From positions 1 through 50,222 of the forward strand of contig JAIEMS010000005.1 of assembly GCA_019751915.1 (NCBI GenBank): DNA of 50,222 nucleotides. Reading direction: 5' to 3'. The DNA is from Burkholderiaceae bacterium (GTDB lineage Bacteria > Pseudomonadota > Gammaproteobacteria > Burkholderiales > Burkholderiaceae_C). Below, one piece after another: positions 16,919-25,426 of this stretch (within the stretch, counting starts at the first letter, position 1; the number at the start of each line of letters is the position of its first letter). The position numbers and the translations under genes are program-made. Below the pieces are notes generated by a model. That model was not told the origin of the DNA. It saw only the letters and a program-made list of their open reading frames with translations, and ran no database searches.

Positions 16919-18076
16919 ATGTTCAGTTTTTTCAAAAAGAAACCTCTTCCCCCTTCAGCACCTGACACCACGCAGCCCGCTAGCGCATTGGCCCCCGAGG
17001 CCAGTGTTGCCACGCCGACTCCGCCCAGCACGGCGACGGAGGAGTCGGCACCGGCTGGCGTGCTGGGGTGGTTGCGTAAACCGTTTGCGGCCAAAGTGCC
17101 TGCGCCTGTGTTGGCCCCCGAGCCGGCTCCCGAGGCAGCGCCGCAGCCGTCTGCGCCAGAGCCGTTGCCTGAGCGTGAGCGCAAAGGCTGGCTCGATAAG
17201 CTCAAGGCAGGGCTGCGTAAAACCGGCTCTAGCATTGCCAGCGTTTTCACCGGCACCCAAATTGACGACGCGTTGTACGAAGAACTGGAAGAAGCGCTGT
17301 TGATGGCCGATACCGGTGTCAAGGCAACGCAATGGTTGCTGGACGATTTGAAACGCCGCGTCAAAGAAAGCAAAACCACCGACCCCGCCGGGGTCAAAGG
17401 TTTGCTGGCCGATGCCCTGACGGAGCTGCTACGCCCCTTGGAAAAACCACTGGTGATTGGTCAGCACACGCCCACGGTCATCATGGTGGCCGGTGTCAAT
17501 GGTGCCGGTAAAACCACATCCATTGGCAAACTGACCAAGCATTTAGCCCATGAAGGCGCTAGCGTGTTGCTGGCCGCTGCCGATACCTTCCGCGCTGCGG
17601 CCCGCGAGCAACTGGGCGTTTGGGCTGACCGCAATTTGGTCGAGATCGTCAGCCAAGAAGGTGGTGATCCCGCTGCCGTCAGTTTTGATGCCGTCACCGC
17701 AGGCCGGGCGCGCGGCAAAGATGTGGTGCTGGTCGATACCGCTGGACGTTTACCGACCCAATTGCACCTGATGGAGGAGCTGCGCAAAATCAAACGGGTC
17801 GTGACCAAGGCCGATGCCAGCGCCCCCCATGAGGTGCTGCTGGTGATTGACGGCAACACCGGTCAGAACGCGCTGGCACAGGTGCGCGCCTTTGACGATG
17901 CGCTGGGCCTGACCGGGCTGGTCGTGACCAAGCTTGATGGCACCGCCAAGGGCGGTGTGTTGGCAGCGATTGCCCAAGAGCGGCCTATTCCGGTGTATTT
18001 CATTGGCGTGGGCGAAAAGCTCGAAGACCTTGAAACCTTCAGCGCCCGCGAGTTCGCGCAGGCTTTGCTGTCTTGA
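16919..18076 (+). CDS. ftsY: signal recognition particle receptor FtsY
   Basis: 385 aa. The N-terminal about 90 residues are Pro/Ala/Glu-rich and variable, the usual membrane-association region. The N domain and SRP GTPase G domain follow, with VNGAGKTTSIGKL (about 193-205), DTFRAAAREQL, VDTAGRLPTQ and TKLDGTAKGG. FtsY docks SRP-bound ribosomes at the Sec translocon. It precedes rpoH on the same strand, with a dispersed repeat and an rpoH promoter in between. Confidence 0.95.
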   Translation: MFSFFKKKPLPPSAPDTTQPASALAPEASVATPTPPSTATEESAPAGVLGWLRKPFAAKVPAPVLAPEPAPEAAPQPSAPEPLPERERKGWLDKLKAGLRKTGSSIASVFTGTQIDDALYEELEEALLMADTGVKATQWLLDDLKRRVKESKTTDPAGVKGLLADALTELLRPLEKPLVIGQHTPTVIMVAGVNGAGKTTSIGKLTKHLAHEGASVLLAAADTFRAAAREQLGVWADRNLVEIVSQEGGDPAAVSFDAVTAGRARGKDVVLVDTAGRLPTQLHLMEELRKIKRVVTKADASAPHEVLLVIDGNTGQNALAQVRAFDDALGLTGLVVTKLDGTAKGGVLAAIAQERPIPVYFIGVGEKLEDLETFSAREFAQALLS

Positions 18077-18095
18077 ACGGCATTTGCCAAATAGA

Positions 18096-18172
18096 TTGCT
18101 ATTTAGGTGCTATTTATTTGATAGCTACAAGTGCTTGACAGTTAAGCGCTAGAGGCTGTTTTGGTTTAAAAA
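18096..18172 (+). repeat. dispersed repeat family R, copy 2 (most complete)
   Basis: The clearest copy: GCTATTTATTTGATAGCTAC, AAGTGCTTGACAGTTAAGCG, then CTAGAGGCTGTTTTGGTTTA ending in an A-run. The core GCGCTT/AAGCGC-type arms can pair. It lies between ftsY and the rpoH promoter. Confidence 0.7.
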
Positions 18173-18213
18173 AGTCTTCAGCCATGCCCCGTACAGGGGC
18201 GGGAACTCTCCGG

Positions 18214-18243
18214 TTAGCAGTCTCTCTAACAGAGTGCTAATAT
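18214..18243 (+). promoter_or_regulatory. CIRCE operator overlapping the rpoH promoter
   Basis: TTAGCAGTC (18214-18222), nine bases, GAGTGCTAA (18232-18240). This is the CIRCE arrangement TTAGCACTC-N9-GAGTGCTAA with one mismatch, the target of the HrcA repressor. It overlaps a plausible promoter: an extended -10 TGCTAATAT at 18235-18243 and TTAGCA as a -35-like box 18 bases before TAATAT. The rpoH ATG is 27 bases downstream behind GGAAAGGA. Confidence 0.8.
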
Positions 18244-18270
18244 CACGGCTGAGAGGAAAGGACTTCCGCA

Positions 18271-19200
18271 ATGACACTTCAATTTGGAACAGCAGCGACT
18301 GCTTTGGCACCGACCAATCCTTGGACCATGGTGCCGTCGCTGGGCAATCTGGATGCCTACATCTCGGCAGCCAACCGCCTACCGCTGCTGACTTACGAAG
18401 AAGAGCAGGACTGTGCCCGCAAGCTGCGCGAACACAACGACGTTGAGGCCGCTGGGCGGCTGGTGATGTCGCACCTGCGTTTGGTGATCTCGATTGCCCG
18501 CCAGTATTTGGGCTATGGATTGCCGCATGGCGACTTAATCCAAGAGGGCAACGTCGGCCTGATGAAGGCGGTCAAGCGCTTTGACCCCGATCAGGGGGTG
18601 CGTTTGGTCAGCTACGCCATGCACTGGATCAAGGCCGAAATCCACGAATACATTTTGAAAAACTGGCGCATGGTCAAGGTGGCAACCACCAAAGCCCAGC
18701 GCAAACTGTTTTTTAACCTGCGCTCGATGAAGCAAGGCTTCAAGGCCGATGCCGAGGCCACGCACCGCAATACGCTGTCTGACAGCGAAATTGACCTCGT
18801 AGCTGCGCAGCTCAAGGTCAAGCGCGAAGAAGTCATCGAGATGGAAACACGCATGTCGGGTGGCGATGTGCTGCTTGACCCAGCACCATCGGACGATGGC
18901 GAACAGGCCTTTGGCCCGATTGCTTATTTGGCCGATGCCTCGCACGAACCCACCGCGATGATCGAGTCCCACCAGCGCGACTTGCTCGCCAGCGATGGCA
19001 TTGCCAGCGCGTTGGCGGGTTTGGACGAACGCAGCCGCCGCATCGTTGAGGAGCGTTGGCTCAAAGTGCGCGACGATGGCTCGGGCGGCATGACCTTGCA
19101 CGATTTGGCAGCGGTGTACGGTGTCAGCGCCGAGCGTATCCGCCAAATTGAGGTTGCCGCCATGAAAAAAATGCGCAAAACCTTGACCGAATACCTCTGA
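18271..19200 (+). CDS. rpoH: heat-shock sigma factor RpoH (sigma-32)
   Basis: 309 aa group-3 sigma factor. Region 2 carries GDLIQEGNVGLMKAVKRFDP and RLVSYAMHWIKAEIHEYIL. The RpoH box AQRKLFFNLRSMK is diagnostic. Region 4.2 ends in LHDLAAVYGVSAERIRQIEVAAMKKMRKTL. It directs RNA polymerase to chaperone and protease genes. The strong RBS GGAAAGGA precedes the ATG. A CIRCE element in the promoter suggests HrcA represses it, adding a DnaK/GroE-sensing layer to sigma-32 control (inference from the site). Confidence 0.96.
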   Translation: MTLQFGTAATALAPTNPWTMVPSLGNLDAYISAANRLPLLTYEEEQDCARKLREHNDVEAAGRLVMSHLRLVISIARQYLGYGLPHGDLIQEGNVGLMKAVKRFDPDQGVRLVSYAMHWIKAEIHEYILKNWRMVKVATTKAQRKLFFNLRSMKQGFKADAEATHRNTLSDSEIDLVAAQLKVKREEVIEMETRMSGGDVLLDPAPSDDGEQAFGPIAYLADASHEPTAMIESHQRDLLASDGIASALAGLDERSRRIVEERWLKVRDDGSGGMTLHDLAAVYGVSAERIRQIEVAAMKKMRKTLTEYL

Positions 19201-19235
19201 TCCTGCCAGAGCGTGCCGGTGGCGTTTGGGCTTGG

Positions 19236-19847
19236 TTAAGCCGGATTGTTCAGTAGTGTGCGCACATCGTCGGCCAGTGCTTTGGCACCGCTGGCGTGGC
19301 GTGCATACAGGCGCAGCTTGCCGTTGGTGTCGTAAAGGTAGCTGCCCGCCGAATGGTCAAGGGTGTAGCTGGTGGGCGTTTTGCCGTCCACCTTCTTGTA
19401 GTAAATTTTGAAGTCTTTTGCCAGCGCAGGCAGCTCTTGCGGCGTAGGCCGCAGGGCCAAAAAGCTCGGGTCAAAATTACCCATGTAGGCCTTGAGCATT
19501 TCGGCTTGGTCGCGTTCGGGATCGAGGGTGATGAAGATGCCCTGCAAGCGCTCGGCATCTGGCCCGAGTAAGCGTTTGGCCTCGGCCAGCTCCTGCATGG
19601 CGGTGGGGCACACATCTGGGCACTGGGTAAAGCCAAAGAACATCGCTACCACTTTGCCCCGAAAATCTTGCAGGCTGCGCATTTGCCCGTTGTGGTCGCT
19701 CAGGCGAAAGTCGCGGGCGTATTCAGAGCCGGTAATGTCTACCGCATGAAACGACGGCCCACTTTTGGAGCAGCCGGTCAAAAGGGCGCTGGCGCTGATG
19801 GACAAAGCACCGGCAGCTAGCCATTGCAGAGCGTTTCGTTTGTGCAT
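19236..19847 (-). CDS. SCO1/SenC family copper chaperone/thiol protein
   Basis: 203 aa from the ATG at 19847 (MHKRNALQWL). The N-terminal signal ends in a lipobox SALLTGC, so it is probably a lipoprotein facing the periplasm. The thioredoxin-like fold carries the Sco metal-binding set: CPDVC in FGFTQCPDVCPTAM and a distal His in TLDHSAGSYLYD. The family delivers copper to the CuA site of cytochrome oxidase or reduces its cysteines. No oxidase genes are near. It follows the BioC-like gene by 26 bases on the same strand. Confidence 0.92.
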   Translation of the reverse strand: MHKRNALQWLAAGALSISASALLTGCSKSGPSFHAVDITGSEYARDFRLSDHNGQMRSLQDFRGKVVAMFFGFTQCPDVCPTAMQELAEAKRLLGPDAERLQGIFITLDPERDQAEMLKAYMGNFDPSFLALRPTPQELPALAKDFKIYYKKVDGKTPTSYTLDHSAGSYLYDTNGKLRLYARHASGAKALADDVRTLLNNPA

Positions 19848-19873
19848 GGTGTGTTGTAGGGCAGGCAAAGTGT

Positions 19874-20770
19874 CTAGCGGGAACCGCGCAGCATAGCGCG
19901 CATGTCTTGGAGCGAGACGGCGCTCTCGCCGGTCACGGCCACGCGCGGCGCGGGCTTGAAGGCGTGGCCGTAGATGATCTCAAACGTCAGTGCCAAGGTG
20001 CCATCGGCGGCTGGGCTGGCAAGGCGTTGCCCGATTTCGTGCAGCAACTGCGCGTGCCAGCGCCGCCCACGCAGCCCAGCAAAGCGCTGTGGATGCAGAT
20101 TGATACCCAGTTCGCGCAGCTCTTGCAGCAGCCGCGCCGCGCTGGTGAAGGTCAGGGTCATGCGCTCCATGTCCATGACCGGCTCGGCAAATCCGGCATG
20201 CACCAGCATATCGCCCCAGTCGTGCATATCGGTAAAGGTGTGCGATGGTGCCGGCCAGTCCAGTGCCCCATACAGGCCGCGCAACTCGCGCAGGGTGTCT
20301 GGCCCAAGGCAAGAGAACATCAAGTTGCCATCGACGGCCAGACTGCGGTGCCACTGCGCTATCAGCGCCTGCGGGTCGGGCTGCATGTGCAGGGCCATGT
20401 TGGCCCACAGCATTTGGGCTGTGCCGTCGGGGGGCGGGCTAAAGTGGTTGGCACCCCCTGTCCAGCGGGCGGCGCTCCACCAAGGTTTTTCGAGCGCACT
20501 GATGGCGGCTGCTTGGCGCGTCGGGGCTGTTTCGGTGATGTGGCACACGGCATCGCGGTAGCGCTGGCGTAGCAAAGCGTGGGCCGCAAGGCCACCGCGT
20601 ACCGGATCCCAGTGGCACCATACGGTGGGCGTTTGGCGAATCCAGTCGAGGCGGCTTTCCATGCGCCGCGCTACTTCCTCGTGCAGCCAAGGCGACTGCG
20701 CTGGCGCTGCGCGTTGCCAGCGGGCAGCGGCAATGGGGTCGATGGTCGGCGGGGTGGTGGTGTTGGACAT
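19874..20770 (-). CDS. BioC-like methyltransferase with degenerate SAM motif
   Basis: 298 aa from the ATG at 20770 (MSNTTTPPTIDP). The C-terminal two thirds follow the malonyl-ACP O-methyltransferase BioC pattern: MLWANMALHMQPDP, LMFSCLGPDTLRELRGLY, FTDMHDWGDMLVHAGFAEPVMDME and a long C-terminal helical part. BioC masks malonyl-ACP by methylation at the start of biotin synthesis. The usual glycine-rich SAM motif I (GxGxG) is not seen; its place holds CHWDPVRGGLAAHALL. Activity is therefore doubtful, or binding differs. No other bio genes are in the window. It is ten bases past the ankyrin gene. Confidence 0.75.
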   Translation of the reverse strand: MSNTTTPPTIDPIAAARWQRAAPAQSPWLHEEVARRMESRLDWIRQTPTVWCHWDPVRGGLAAHALLRQRYRDAVCHITETAPTRQAAAISALEKPWWSAARWTGGANHFSPPPDGTAQMLWANMALHMQPDPQALIAQWHRSLAVDGNLMFSCLGPDTLRELRGLYGALDWPAPSHTFTDMHDWGDMLVHAGFAEPVMDMERMTLTFTSAARLLQELRELGINLHPQRFAGLRGRRWHAQLLHEIGQRLASPAADGTLALTFEIIYGHAFKPAPRVAVTGESAVSLQDMRAMLRGSR

Positions 20771-20780
20771 GAACAAAAAC

Positions 20781-21464
20781 CTACCACTGGCCCTGTTGGG
20801 GCTGGCGTTGGCGCACTGCTGCGGCAATGTGTTCGGCGATGTCTTTGCGCTGGGCGCGCTGGGCAAAATCGACGGCGGTTAAATGGAGTTGGTTTTTCAG
20901 CAGCGGGTCGGCACCTTCGTCCAGCAGCCGCTGCACGTTCTCGGCGCTGCCGTACTGCGCGGCCATCATCAGTGGCGTGGTGCCATTGGGCGATGTGGCA
21001 TCGATGTAGGCGTGGTGTTCTAGCAGCAGCGAAATGATGGCCGCTTGGCCCGGCAGTGGGCTGGCGGCGGCGTAGTGCAGGGGAGCCCAGTTGGGGTGGT
21101 TGATGTCGGCCTCGCGGCCTATCAGTGTCTTGACTACTTCTAGATGCCCTTTGAGCGCGGCCATCATCAGTGCGCTTTCGTTGTGGGCGTTGCGGGCGTT
21201 GATGTCGATTTTGGGCGCACTCAGCAAGGCGTTGAAGGCGTTGAGTGAGCCTAATTGCAGGGCCATCACCAAACCAACTTGCCCTTTGGCATCGCGGGTG
21301 TCGGGGTCAAAACCCCGGCGCAGTAGGTTCTCAATTCCTCGGGCATCGTCGCGCTGGATGGCAATAAAAAAATCGTCGAATGAACCGGCCCGCACCATCT
21401 GCGTGCCCAGTGCTGTGCCCACAGCGGCACAACGCAAAAACCAGCGCCGTTGTGGATTCCTCAT
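20781..21464 (-). CDS. exported ankyrin-repeat protein
   Basis: 227 aa. The N-terminus [20 protein letters not shown] is a twin-arginine-type signal (RRWFLR then a hydrophobic stretch), suggesting Tat export. At least four ankyrin repeats follow, with typical [26 protein letters not shown] and [21 protein letters not shown]. The binding partner is unknown. The start overlaps the tatD stop by four bases, so it is translated together with tatD. Confidence 0.88.
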   Translation of the reverse strand: MRNPQRRWFLRCAAVGTALGTQMVRAGSFDDFFIAIQRDDARGIENLLRRGFDPDTRDAKGQVGLVMALQLGSLNAFNALLSAPKIDINARNAHNESALMMAALKGHLEVVKTLIGREADINHPNWAPLHYAAASPLPGQAAIISLLLEHHAYIDATSPNGTTPLMMAAQYGSAENVQRLLDEGADPLLKNQLHLTAVDFAQRAQRKDIAEHIAAAVRQRQPQQGQW

Positions 21465-22267
21465 GCTTGTACCCCGGTAAACAAAGCCTCAAAGTTGCGG
21501 CTGGTGGCTTCGGCCACGGCCTCTAGACTGATGCCGCGCGTGCTGGCAATTTGCTGCGCCACCAGCGGCACATAGGCCGGGCTGTTGGTCTTGCCCCGGT
21601 AGGGCACGGGGGCCAGATAGGGGCTGTCGGTTTCGATCAAGATGCGCTCTAGCGGCACCATGGCCAGCACATCGCGCAGGTCTTGCGCGCTCTTGAAGGT
21701 GATGATGCCGGAAAACGAGATGTAGTAGCCCAAATCAAGTGCCGCCCGTGCGACTTGGGCCGACTCGGTAAAACAGTGAAAAACGCCCCCGGCGCTGTGG
21801 CTGCTGCCGTCTTCGCCTTCTTCGCGCAAGATGGCCAGTGTGTCCTCGGCGGCGCTGCGGGTGTGAATCACCAAGGGCTTGGCACAGGCGCGCGCTGCGC
21901 GGATGTGGGTGCGAAAGCGCTTGCGCTGCCATTCGAGATCGGCAATGCTGCGCCCGCCTTTGCGCTCTTGCATGCCGTAGTAATCGAGGCCGGTCTCGCC
22001 AATGGCAACGACCCGTGGCAGTGCGGCGCGATCGAGCAGGTCTTGCAGCGAAGGCTCCACCACGCCTTCGTTGTCGGGGTGAACTCCGACCGAGCACCAA
22101 AAGTTGTCGTGCGCCAGCGCCAGCGCATGCACGTCGGCAAACTCCTCCATCGTGGTGCAAATGCACAGGGCGCGGTCAACCTGTGCCTGTGCCATGGCTT
22201 GGCGAATGGCGGGCAATTGGCGCGCCAATTCAGGAAAAGTGAGGTGGCAGTGGGAATCGGTAAACAT
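21461..22267 (-). CDS. tatD: TatD-family metal-dependent deoxyribonuclease
   Basis: 268 aa TIM-barrel hydrolase with the metal ligands and signatures of TatD: DSHCHL at the N-terminus, [27 protein letters not shown] and [10 protein letters not shown]. Members have 3'-5' exonuclease or DNase activity. It heads a leftward run tatD-ankyrin-bioC-like-sco and is separated from the upstream pilZ gene by an intrinsic terminator. Confidence 0.93.
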   Translation of the reverse strand: MFTDSHCHLTFPELARQLPAIRQAMAQAQVDRALCICTTMEEFADVHALALAHDNFWCSVGVHPDNEGVVEPSLQDLLDRAALPRVVAIGETGLDYYGMQERKGGRSIADLEWQRKRFRTHIRAARACAKPLVIHTRSAAEDTLAILREEGEDGSSHSAGGVFHCFTESAQVARAALDLGYYISFSGIITFKSAQDLRDVLAMVPLERILIETDSPYLAPVPYRGKTNSPAYVPLVAQQIASTRGISLEAVAEATSRNFEALFTGVQA

Positions 22268-22283
22268 GGGCGGTCATCACAAC

Positions 22284-22314
22284 AAAAAAGCCGACCGGCA
22301 CGCGGCGGGTCGGC
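22284..22314 (-). terminator. intrinsic terminator after pilZ
   Basis: On the minus strand GCCGACC (22308-22314) pairs with GGTCGGC (22290-22296), followed by TTTTTTG. It ends the mltG-tmk-holB-pilZ transcript ahead of tatD. Confidence 0.85.
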
Positions 22315-22340
22315 ACACAAGCAAGGTGCAGGTTAGCGTG

Positions 22341-22700
22341 TCAGATGGTCTGGGTGGGTTTTTCCGAGCCGAGGGCTGTGCCCAAAATTTGCTCAATTTT
22401 GAGTTTAAGCTGGCGCGATTTTTCGTCTTTTGGAAACTGAATGCCCACGCCTTGGGTGCGGTTGCCGCCCGAGCGCGCTGGCGTGACCCACGCGACGCGG
22501 CCCGCAATCGGGTAGCGCTGCGGGTCTTCCGGCAAAGTCAGCAGCACATAGACATCGTCACCCAAGCGGTAGTCGCGCGGGGTCGGCACAAAAATACCGC
22601 CCTCGGCAAAAAGCGGGATGTACGCTGCATACAAGGCCGCCTTTTCCTTGATGGCCAATTGCATAACGCTGGGACGGGGCGCGGTAGATGGGCTGTTCAT
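22341..22700 (-). CDS. PilZ-domain protein, possible type IV pilus factor PilZ
   Basis: 119 aa from the ATG at 22700 (MNSPSTAPRP). It is a single-domain PilZ protein: LSIKEKAALYAAYIPLF-like start (here VMQLAIKEKAALYAAYIPLFAEGG), then VYVLLTLPEDPQRYPIAGRVAWVTP and GVGIQFPKDE. The classical c-di-GMP-binding RxxxR and D/NxSxxG motifs are not clear, as in the stand-alone PilZ that acts in type IV pilus assembly and is often encoded beside holB and tmk. The context here is exactly that (tmk-holB-pilZ). Confidence 0.87.
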   Translation of the reverse strand: MNSPSTAPRPSVMQLAIKEKAALYAAYIPLFAEGGIFVPTPRDYRLGDDVYVLLTLPEDPQRYPIAGRVAWVTPARSGGNRTQGVGIQFPKDEKSRQLKLKIEQILGTALGSEKPTQTI

Positions 22701-22719
22701 GGGGTTGATGGCGGCGGGG

Positions 22720-23718
22720 TTAGGTGCGCGAGTGTAGGGTGTTTCGCGCTTGGGCGACAAGTGCTTCGAGCATCAGGCCGGTGTTGAAGGGGTGTTCGGC
22801 GGTGCGCGCTGCGCTGGTCAGGGCACGCGACCATTGCGCCAGAGCCGCGATGCTCGGTGGGGGTGGCAAATCAGCATGGGCAAAGTAACGCGGCGCAGCG
22901 CCCACGCACAGCGCCAGCAGGTCGTGGCAGAGCTTTTGCAGCGATCCAATGGCTTGCGCCGGGGTGCTGTCGGCCAGTGCGCTGGTGTCGCCGCGCAGCA
23001 GGGCTTGGGGCAATTGTGCCCACGCTTGGGGGCTGCGGCCTGATTGGAACAGGGCCAGAGCATCGTCAGGGCGGCCCCCTGCGGTGCGCAAAAACGATTC
23101 GGCAGCCTCGGGCGCGACACCTTGCGCGCCCAGCCATTGCACCATGTGCACTTGCTCCGGCCACACCATGGTGTGGCCCAAACAGCGGCTGCGAATGGTC
23201 GGCAGCAATTGGTGCGCGGCTTCGCTGGCAAGGACAAAGCGCACGTCGCCGGGCGGTTCTTCCAGTGTTTTGAGCAGCGCGTTGGCTGTGATGGTGTTCA
23301 TCTGCTCGGCTGGATAGACCAGCACGGCTTTGCCGCGTCCGCGTGCGCTGGTGCGCTGGGCGAACTCGACGGCATCGCGCATGGCTTCGACGCGGATTTC
23401 ACGGCTGGGCTTGCGCTTTTTGTCGTCTAGTTCCGCTTGGGCTTTCTCGGGCAACGGCCAGCCACGCGCCAGCATCTGGGTTTCGGGCATCAACACGCAC
23501 ACATCGGCATGGGTATGCACCGCCAAGGCATGGCAACTGGGGCAGGTGCCGCAGGCACCGTCTTCGGTAGCGGCTTCGCACAGCCAAGCGCGCACCATCT
23601 CTCGTGCCAGTGCAAACTGGCCCAGTCCCGACGGCCCTTGCAGCAGCCAAGCGTGGCCGCGCTGGGCCAGCAGGTTGCGCCGCTGCGCTGCCAGCCACGG
23701 GGCCAAGGCGTGCGTCAC
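22720..23718 (-). CDS. holB: DNA polymerase III delta-prime subunit
   Basis: 332 aa from a GTG at 23718 that overlaps the tmk stop (GTGA). AAA+ clamp-loader fold: the Walker A position reads [10 protein letters not shown], with the Lys of GKT replaced by Gln, fitting delta-prime, which does not hydrolyse ATP. Zinc-module cysteines appear in ACGTCPSC. Sensor-type [21 protein letters not shown] and LLPTIRSRC follow. It is part of the clamp loader that puts the beta clamp on DNA. Confidence 0.94.
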   Translation of the reverse strand: MTHALAPWLAAQRRNLLAQRGHAWLLQGPSGLGQFALAREMVRAWLCEAATEDGACGTCPSCHALAVHTHADVCVLMPETQMLARGWPLPEKAQAELDDKKRKPSREIRVEAMRDAVEFAQRTSARGRGKAVLVYPAEQMNTITANALLKTLEEPPGDVRFVLASEAAHQLLPTIRSRCLGHTMVWPEQVHMVQWLGAQGVAPEAAESFLRTAGGRPDDALALFQSGRSPQAWAQLPQALLRGDTSALADSTPAQAIGSLQKLCHDLLALCVGAAPRYFAHADLPPPPSIAALAQWSRALTSAARTAEHPFNTGLMLEALVAQARNTLHSRT

Positions 23719-24386
23719 TGGGGTGCTCCGGCGGTGCTGCCCTCTGGTAGCCAGCCCCGCTGGGCAAAGATGCCCACCAGTTGCTGCCAAACGCGGTGCG
23801 GCTCTTGTGCCGCGTCGATGCGAACAAAGCGCTGTGGTGCTGCGCTGGCACGTTCGGCATAGCCCTGCGCTACGCGGCGAAAGAAGTCCAAGTCCAGCGC
23901 CTCAAAGCGGTCGGGGCTGCGGGCATCGGCGAGCCGGGCCGCAGCCACGCTGGGGGCGAGGTCAAACCAGACGGTGATGTCGGGATTTCGCATCCAATCA
24001 GGCTCTGGCGCAAGCCCTGTCTGCGTTAGTTGCTCTAAAATTGAGAGCACTTTCGGATCAAAACCGCGCCCGGCACCTTGGTAGGCAAAGGTGGCATCGG
24101 TGAAGCGGTCGCACAGCACCACCTCGCCACGGGCCAACGCTGGCTCAATCACGCAGCGCAGATGGTCGCGCCGGGCCGCAAAGACCAGCAAGGCTTCGGT
24201 CAGGGCATCCATGTCGTCGTGCAGCAGCAGGGTGCGCAACTTTTCTGCCAGTGCGGTGCCGCCGGGTTCGCGCGTGACGGTGACGCGGTGCCCTTGGGCT
24301 TGCAGCGCTGCTGCCAGCGGTGCAATGTGCGAGGACTTGCCCGCTCCGTCGATGCCTTCAAAGCTGATAAAAAAACCTTGCGCCAT
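23715..24386 (-). CDS. tmk: thymidylate kinase
   Basis: 223 aa P-loop kinase starting [20 protein letters not shown] (P-loop at about 10-17), then TREPGGT (the DR/EPGGT substrate loop), [16 protein letters not shown] and the lid region. It converts dTMP to dTDP with ATP. It overlaps holB by four bases and follows mltG by 11, a common proteobacterial order mltG-tmk-holB. Confidence 0.95.
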   Translation of the reverse strand: MAQGFFISFEGIDGAGKSSHIAPLAAALQAQGHRVTVTREPGGTALAEKLRTLLLHDDMDALTEALLVFAARRDHLRCVIEPALARGEVVLCDRFTDATFAYQGAGRGFDPKVLSILEQLTQTGLAPEPDWMRNPDITVWFDLAPSVAAARLADARSPDRFEALDLDFFRRVAQGYAERASAAPQRFVRIDAAQEPHRVWQQLVGIFAQRGWLPEGSTAGAPQ

Positions 24387-24397
24387 ATCTCAAACTC

Positions 24398-25381
24398 CTA
24401 TCGGCCACGCTGGTAACGGTTGACGGCACGGTTGTGCTCGTCGAGTGTGGCGCTGAAATGGCTGGTGCCATCGCCCTTGGCGACAAAATACAGCGCCTTT
24501 GTCGATTCCGGTTGCACGGCGGCCAGCAGTGCGGCTTTGCCGGGCAGGGCAATCGGGGTCGGTGGCAATCCGGTGCGGGTGTAGGTGTTCCACGGGGTAT
24601 CGGTTTGCAAGTCGCGCCGCCGCAGGTTGCCATCAAAGGCTTCGCCCAGTCCGTAAATGACCGTAGGGTCGGTTTGCAGCAGCATGCCAATGCGCAGGCG
24701 GTTGGTAAAAACCCCGGCGATCATCGGGCGGTCGCTGGCCCGGCCTGTTTCTTTCTCGACGATGCTGGCAAGGATCAGTGCTTCGTCCGCCGACTTGAGC
24801 GGGGTATCGCTGGCGCGCTGCGCCCAAGCTGCCTCTAGCCGCCGGTCCATCGCGTGCAGTGCCCGGCGCAGCACGGCGACATCGCTGGCACCTTTGGCGT
24901 AGGTGTAGGTGTCGGGGAAGAAGCGCCCCTCGGGGGCCACACCGGGGCGGCCTAGCCGCTCCATCAGCGCGGCATCTGTCAGTGAAGCGCTGTCGTGCTT
25001 GAGCTGCTCTTCACGCCCCAAGGCTTGGCGCACTTGGCGAAAGTTCCAGCCCTCGACCAGCGTCAGGGCGCGCAGCGATTCTTCGCCCCGCGCTAGTTTT
25101 TGTAGCAGGGTGTAGGGCGTGGTGCCCGATGTGATTTCGTAATTGCCCGCTTTAATCAGCCGGTCTTGCCCCGACACCCGAAACCAGCCGTACAAAAGCT
25201 GGGCATTGACCCGTACCCCCGCGCTGGCCACGTCCAGCGCCACCGCGCGCGGCGTGGTGCCGGGTTCGATCTCTAAATCAATCGGATCATGGGCCAGCAC
25301 CAACGGCTGGTGCAACCACCACGCAGCAGCCGCGCCTACGGCGAGTGCTATCAACAGCAACCAAGTCAGCAAACGTGCCAC
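24398..25381 (-). CDS. mltG: endolytic murein transglycosylase MltG
   Basis: About 327 aa with a GTG start at 25381 (VARLLTWLLLIALAVG); an ATG at 25414 is in frame but leaves only 12 bases to the divergent ygfZ. One N-terminal membrane helix, a LysM-like stretch (PYTLLQKLARGEESLRALTLVEGWNFRQV) and the YceG catalytic core are visible. The core has ILASIVEKETG with the catalytic Glu, then RPMIAGVFTNRLRIGMLLQTDPTVIYGLG and WNTYTRTGLPPTPIALPGKAAL. It cuts nascent glycan strands and helps set their length. Confidence 0.9.
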   Translation of the reverse strand: MARLLTWLLLIALAVGAAAAWWLHQPLVLAHDPIDLEIEPGTTPRAVALDVASAGVRVNAQLLYGWFRVSGQDRLIKAGNYEITSGTTPYTLLQKLARGEESLRALTLVEGWNFRQVRQALGREEQLKHDSASLTDAALMERLGRPGVAPEGRFFPDTYTYAKGASDVAVLRRALHAMDRRLEAAWAQRASDTPLKSADEALILASIVEKETGRASDRPMIAGVFTNRLRIGMLLQTDPTVIYGLGEAFDGNLRRRDLQTDTPWNTYTRTGLPPTPIALPGKAALLAAVQPESTKALYFVAKGDGTSHFSATLDEHNRAVNRYQRGR

Positions 25382-25426
25382 AACCCTGCACCCCGTAGAA
25401 GAACAACCGGGCATGATAATTGACCC

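Noticed and set aside
18135-18170. TTGACA at 18135 as the -35 of an rpoH promoter
   Set aside because: No -10 box lies at a workable distance; it belongs to the dispersed repeat. The CIRCE-overlapping promoter fits better.
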